Below, piece by piece: positions 12,509 through 13,634 of a DNA stretch of 13,634 bases. This DNA is from JBBDIK01 sp964640385 (lineage in GTDB: Bacteria; Actinomycetota; UBA4738; JBBDHU01): NCBI GenBank assembly GCA_964640385.1, contig CAZXFL010000034.1, positions 1 through 13,634 on the forward strand. Reading direction: 5' to 3'. The notes below the pieces were generated by a model, which searched no databases, had not been told where the DNA came from, and saw nothing but the letters and a program-made list of their open reading frames with translations. The stretch's first letter is position 1. Each line of letters begins with the position of its first letter. Position numbers and translations under genes: made by a program.

Positions 12509-13634
12509 CGCCCGCCCTCCAGCCAGAGATGTTCCATCCGCAGGATCGGATCCGCCTCGAACGGGCTCGCCAGTCCCCGCACCCGCCGGTCCGCGACATA
12601 CGTGGACACCTGGGGGAAAAGGAATGTGATCGGTACGTCCTCTCGAAAGATCGGCATCAGGCGCTGGTAAATCCGGTCGATCTCCTCCTGGTCGTTCGTT
12701 GCAGTCACGGCCTGAAGCAGGCTGAGCATCCTCGGATTCCGGTAACCTATCGGTGACCCCTCGCCGAACCACTCCTTGGTAGCGCCGTCGACCTTGTTGA
12801 AGAACACAAAGAACGCGGCCTCGAACTGCCCGGCACGGAGCCGCCGTCCCACCGTGCTGCCGTCCATCGTCTGGACCTCCATCCGAACTCCGATGCGCCG
12901 AAGCTGGTCCTGGACGTAGACTGCAGCCCGCCCCACCACCATGGGGCCCTTCAACGCGGCAAGCGCGGCGAAACGAAATGCCTGGCCACCGCGCTCTCTC
13001 ACGCCGTCACCATCGGCGTCCTTCCAGCCGGCGGCGTCGAGCAGCCGAGCCGCCGAGTCTGGATCGTAAGGCAAGGGGTCCGGGACCTCCTCGCGCTGGT
13101 ACTGCTGGGGCGTGAAGAGCGCGTCGGCGATCCGGAGATCTGCCGGCAGGTTGAGCACCCGCCAGAGCTCCTTCCGGTTGATTCCCAGGGTCAACGCCCG
13201 GCGGACCAGCGCATCGCTGAAGAAAGGACTGCGGTGATTCCAATAGATTGCCTCCAACCCGATCGGGTCAATCGAGTAATAGGTTCGGAACCGTGAATCT
13301 GCGGCTATCCGAGGGAGGTCGGCCTGGTTGAAATCTTCGACCGCGTCGACGTTCCCGCTCAGCAGCTCGGCGATCGGCGTGCTGCCGCCGAACTTCAGGA
13401 TGACGTGTTGGATCCGGGGTTCCCCCGCGTAGAACTCGGGGTTCGCCTCGAGCTCGACCATGGTCTTCGGCACGTGCCGGACGTAGCGATACGGACCGTT
13501 GCCGACCGGGTGAACCCAGAAGTCCCAGCTCATGATCTCCTTGGGATCGAGTCGCTCGAGGAGATGCTTCGGCCAGAACACCTTCCACTCGTGGAACGGA
13601 TCCCGCGGACGCTTGGGGTAGGTGATCGTGAGCG
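12505..13634 (-). CDS. SBP-A: family 5 solute-binding protein (5' end outside window)
   Basis: C-terminal 375 residues of an SBP_bac_5 protein. The frame is open to the window edge and already inside the coding region there (LTITYPKRPRDPFHEWK). By comparison with SBP-D about 160 N-terminal residues, including the export signal, are missing. The GTG at 13581 is an internal valine codon, not a start. Visible motifs are FWPKHLLERLDP, EANPEFYAGEP, SGNVDAVE-FNQADLPRIAAD, VRRALTLGINRKEL, AAGWKDADGDGVRERGG and VADRRVRGLASPFEADP, ending in MEHLWLEGGR. The last codons contain the GGAGG of SBP-B, and its TGA overlaps the SBP-B start. It is the closest paralogue of SBP-D. The array may continue to the right. 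Confidence 0.93.
   Translation of the reverse strand, partial: LTITYPKRPRDPFHEWKVFWPKHLLERLDPKEIMSWDFWVHPVGNGPYRYVRHVPKTMVELEANPEFYAGEPRIQHVILKFGGSTPIAELLSGNVDAVEDFNQADLPRIAADSRFRTYYSIDPIGLEAIYWNHRSPFFSDALVRRALTLGINRKELWRVLNLPADLRIADALFTPQQYQREEVPDPLPYDPDSAARLLDAAGWKDADGDGVRERGGQAFRFAALAALKGPMVVGRAAVYVQDQLRRIGVRMEVQTMDGSTVGRRLRAGQFEAAFFVFFNKVDGATKEWFGEGSPIGYRNPRMLSLLQAVTATNDQEEIDRIYQRLMPIFREDVPITFLFPQVSTYVADRRVRGLASPFEADPILRMEHLWLEGGR
12516..12520 (-). promoter_or_regulatory. Ribosome binding site of SBP-B inside the SBP-A C-terminal codons
   Basis: GGAGG seven bases before the GTG at 12508. It is formed by the codons L-E-G of the conserved WLEGGR tail, so one stretch serves as protein tail and ribosome site. 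It supports the overlapping GTG as the true start. Confidence 0.65.

Larger units (their letters stand above)
1021..13634 (-). repeat. Tandem array of paralogous SBP_bac_5 cassettes
   Basis: Eight full-length or edge-cut copies (A-G and I), one deletion chimera (H) and one relic stand head to tail with no spacer. Full units are about 1.51-1.63 kb. Framework motifs recur in every full copy in the same order, such as DVRW-D-VP-TA-DV, the E-NP-(D/E)-(F/Y)-Y block, (V/Q)RxALTL, AGW or LGW, and a V-I/T late strand. The pairs A/D and B/H(3' half) are clearly closer than the rest, while F is the outlier. This is diverged gene duplication, not a perfect DNA repeat. Confidence 0.88.

Noticed and set aside
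12509..12772. Upstream extension of the SBP-B frame to 12772
   Set aside because: Lies inside SBP-A; the GTG at 12508 has GGAGG at good distance and starts a lipoprotein signal.
1021..13634. CRISPR array or short tandem repeats
   Set aside because: Recurring words are framework codons about 1.5 kb apart in homologous genes, not short direct repeats with spacers; no transposase or IS ends were seen either.

Overview
The window is GC-rich and tightly packed, and all its real genes read on the minus strand (right to left). It carries part of an ABC importer operon of the peptide/nickel/opine class (Dpp/Opp/Nik type): a run of family 5 solute-binding lipoproteins (SBP_bac_5) followed by one DppB/OppB-type permease. 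GC content, GTG starts and style suggest a high-GC, probably Gram-negative (diderm) soil or environmental bacterium. Gemmatimonadota or a similar phylum is only a guess, as there is no rRNA or other marker gene.

In transcription order the genes are SBP-A (12505-13634, 5' end outside the window), SBP-B (10961-12508), SBP-C (9414-10964), SBP-D (7822-9417), SBP-E (6311-7825), SBP-F (4767-6314), SBP-G (3229-4770), SBP-H (2699-3232, internally deleted to 177 aa), a collapsed 17-codon SBP relic (2649-2702), SBP-I (1021-2652) and the permease (26-1021). The second permease and the ATPases would be expected beyond the left edge. No gap exceeds 300 bases. Bases 1-25, past the permease stop, hold no visible start codon.

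Every junction is a stop/start overlap: GTGA or ATGA at nine of them, and TGATG before the permease. The starts chosen here follow from that rule; the longer open frames running upstream are readthrough over the neighbour's 3' end. At several junctions the Shine-Dalgarno lies in the codons for the conserved C-terminal W-L-E-x tail of the preceding SBP, so each cassette carries the ribosome site for the next.

The array looks like an evolving cassette series: eight full-length paralogues with a conserved framework and hypervariable pocket segments, one chimeric deletion product (H, D-like front and B-like back), and one relic that kept only a start, a C-terminal tail and both coupling overlaps. 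SBP-G has a signal sequence taken from the N-terminus of the permease family. SBP-I has a twin-arginine (Tat) type signal, whereas B-H have Sec-type lipoprotein signals or, in G, the permease-derived segment. One permease served by many binding proteins suggests a multi-substrate uptake system. The substrates cannot be read from the sequence.
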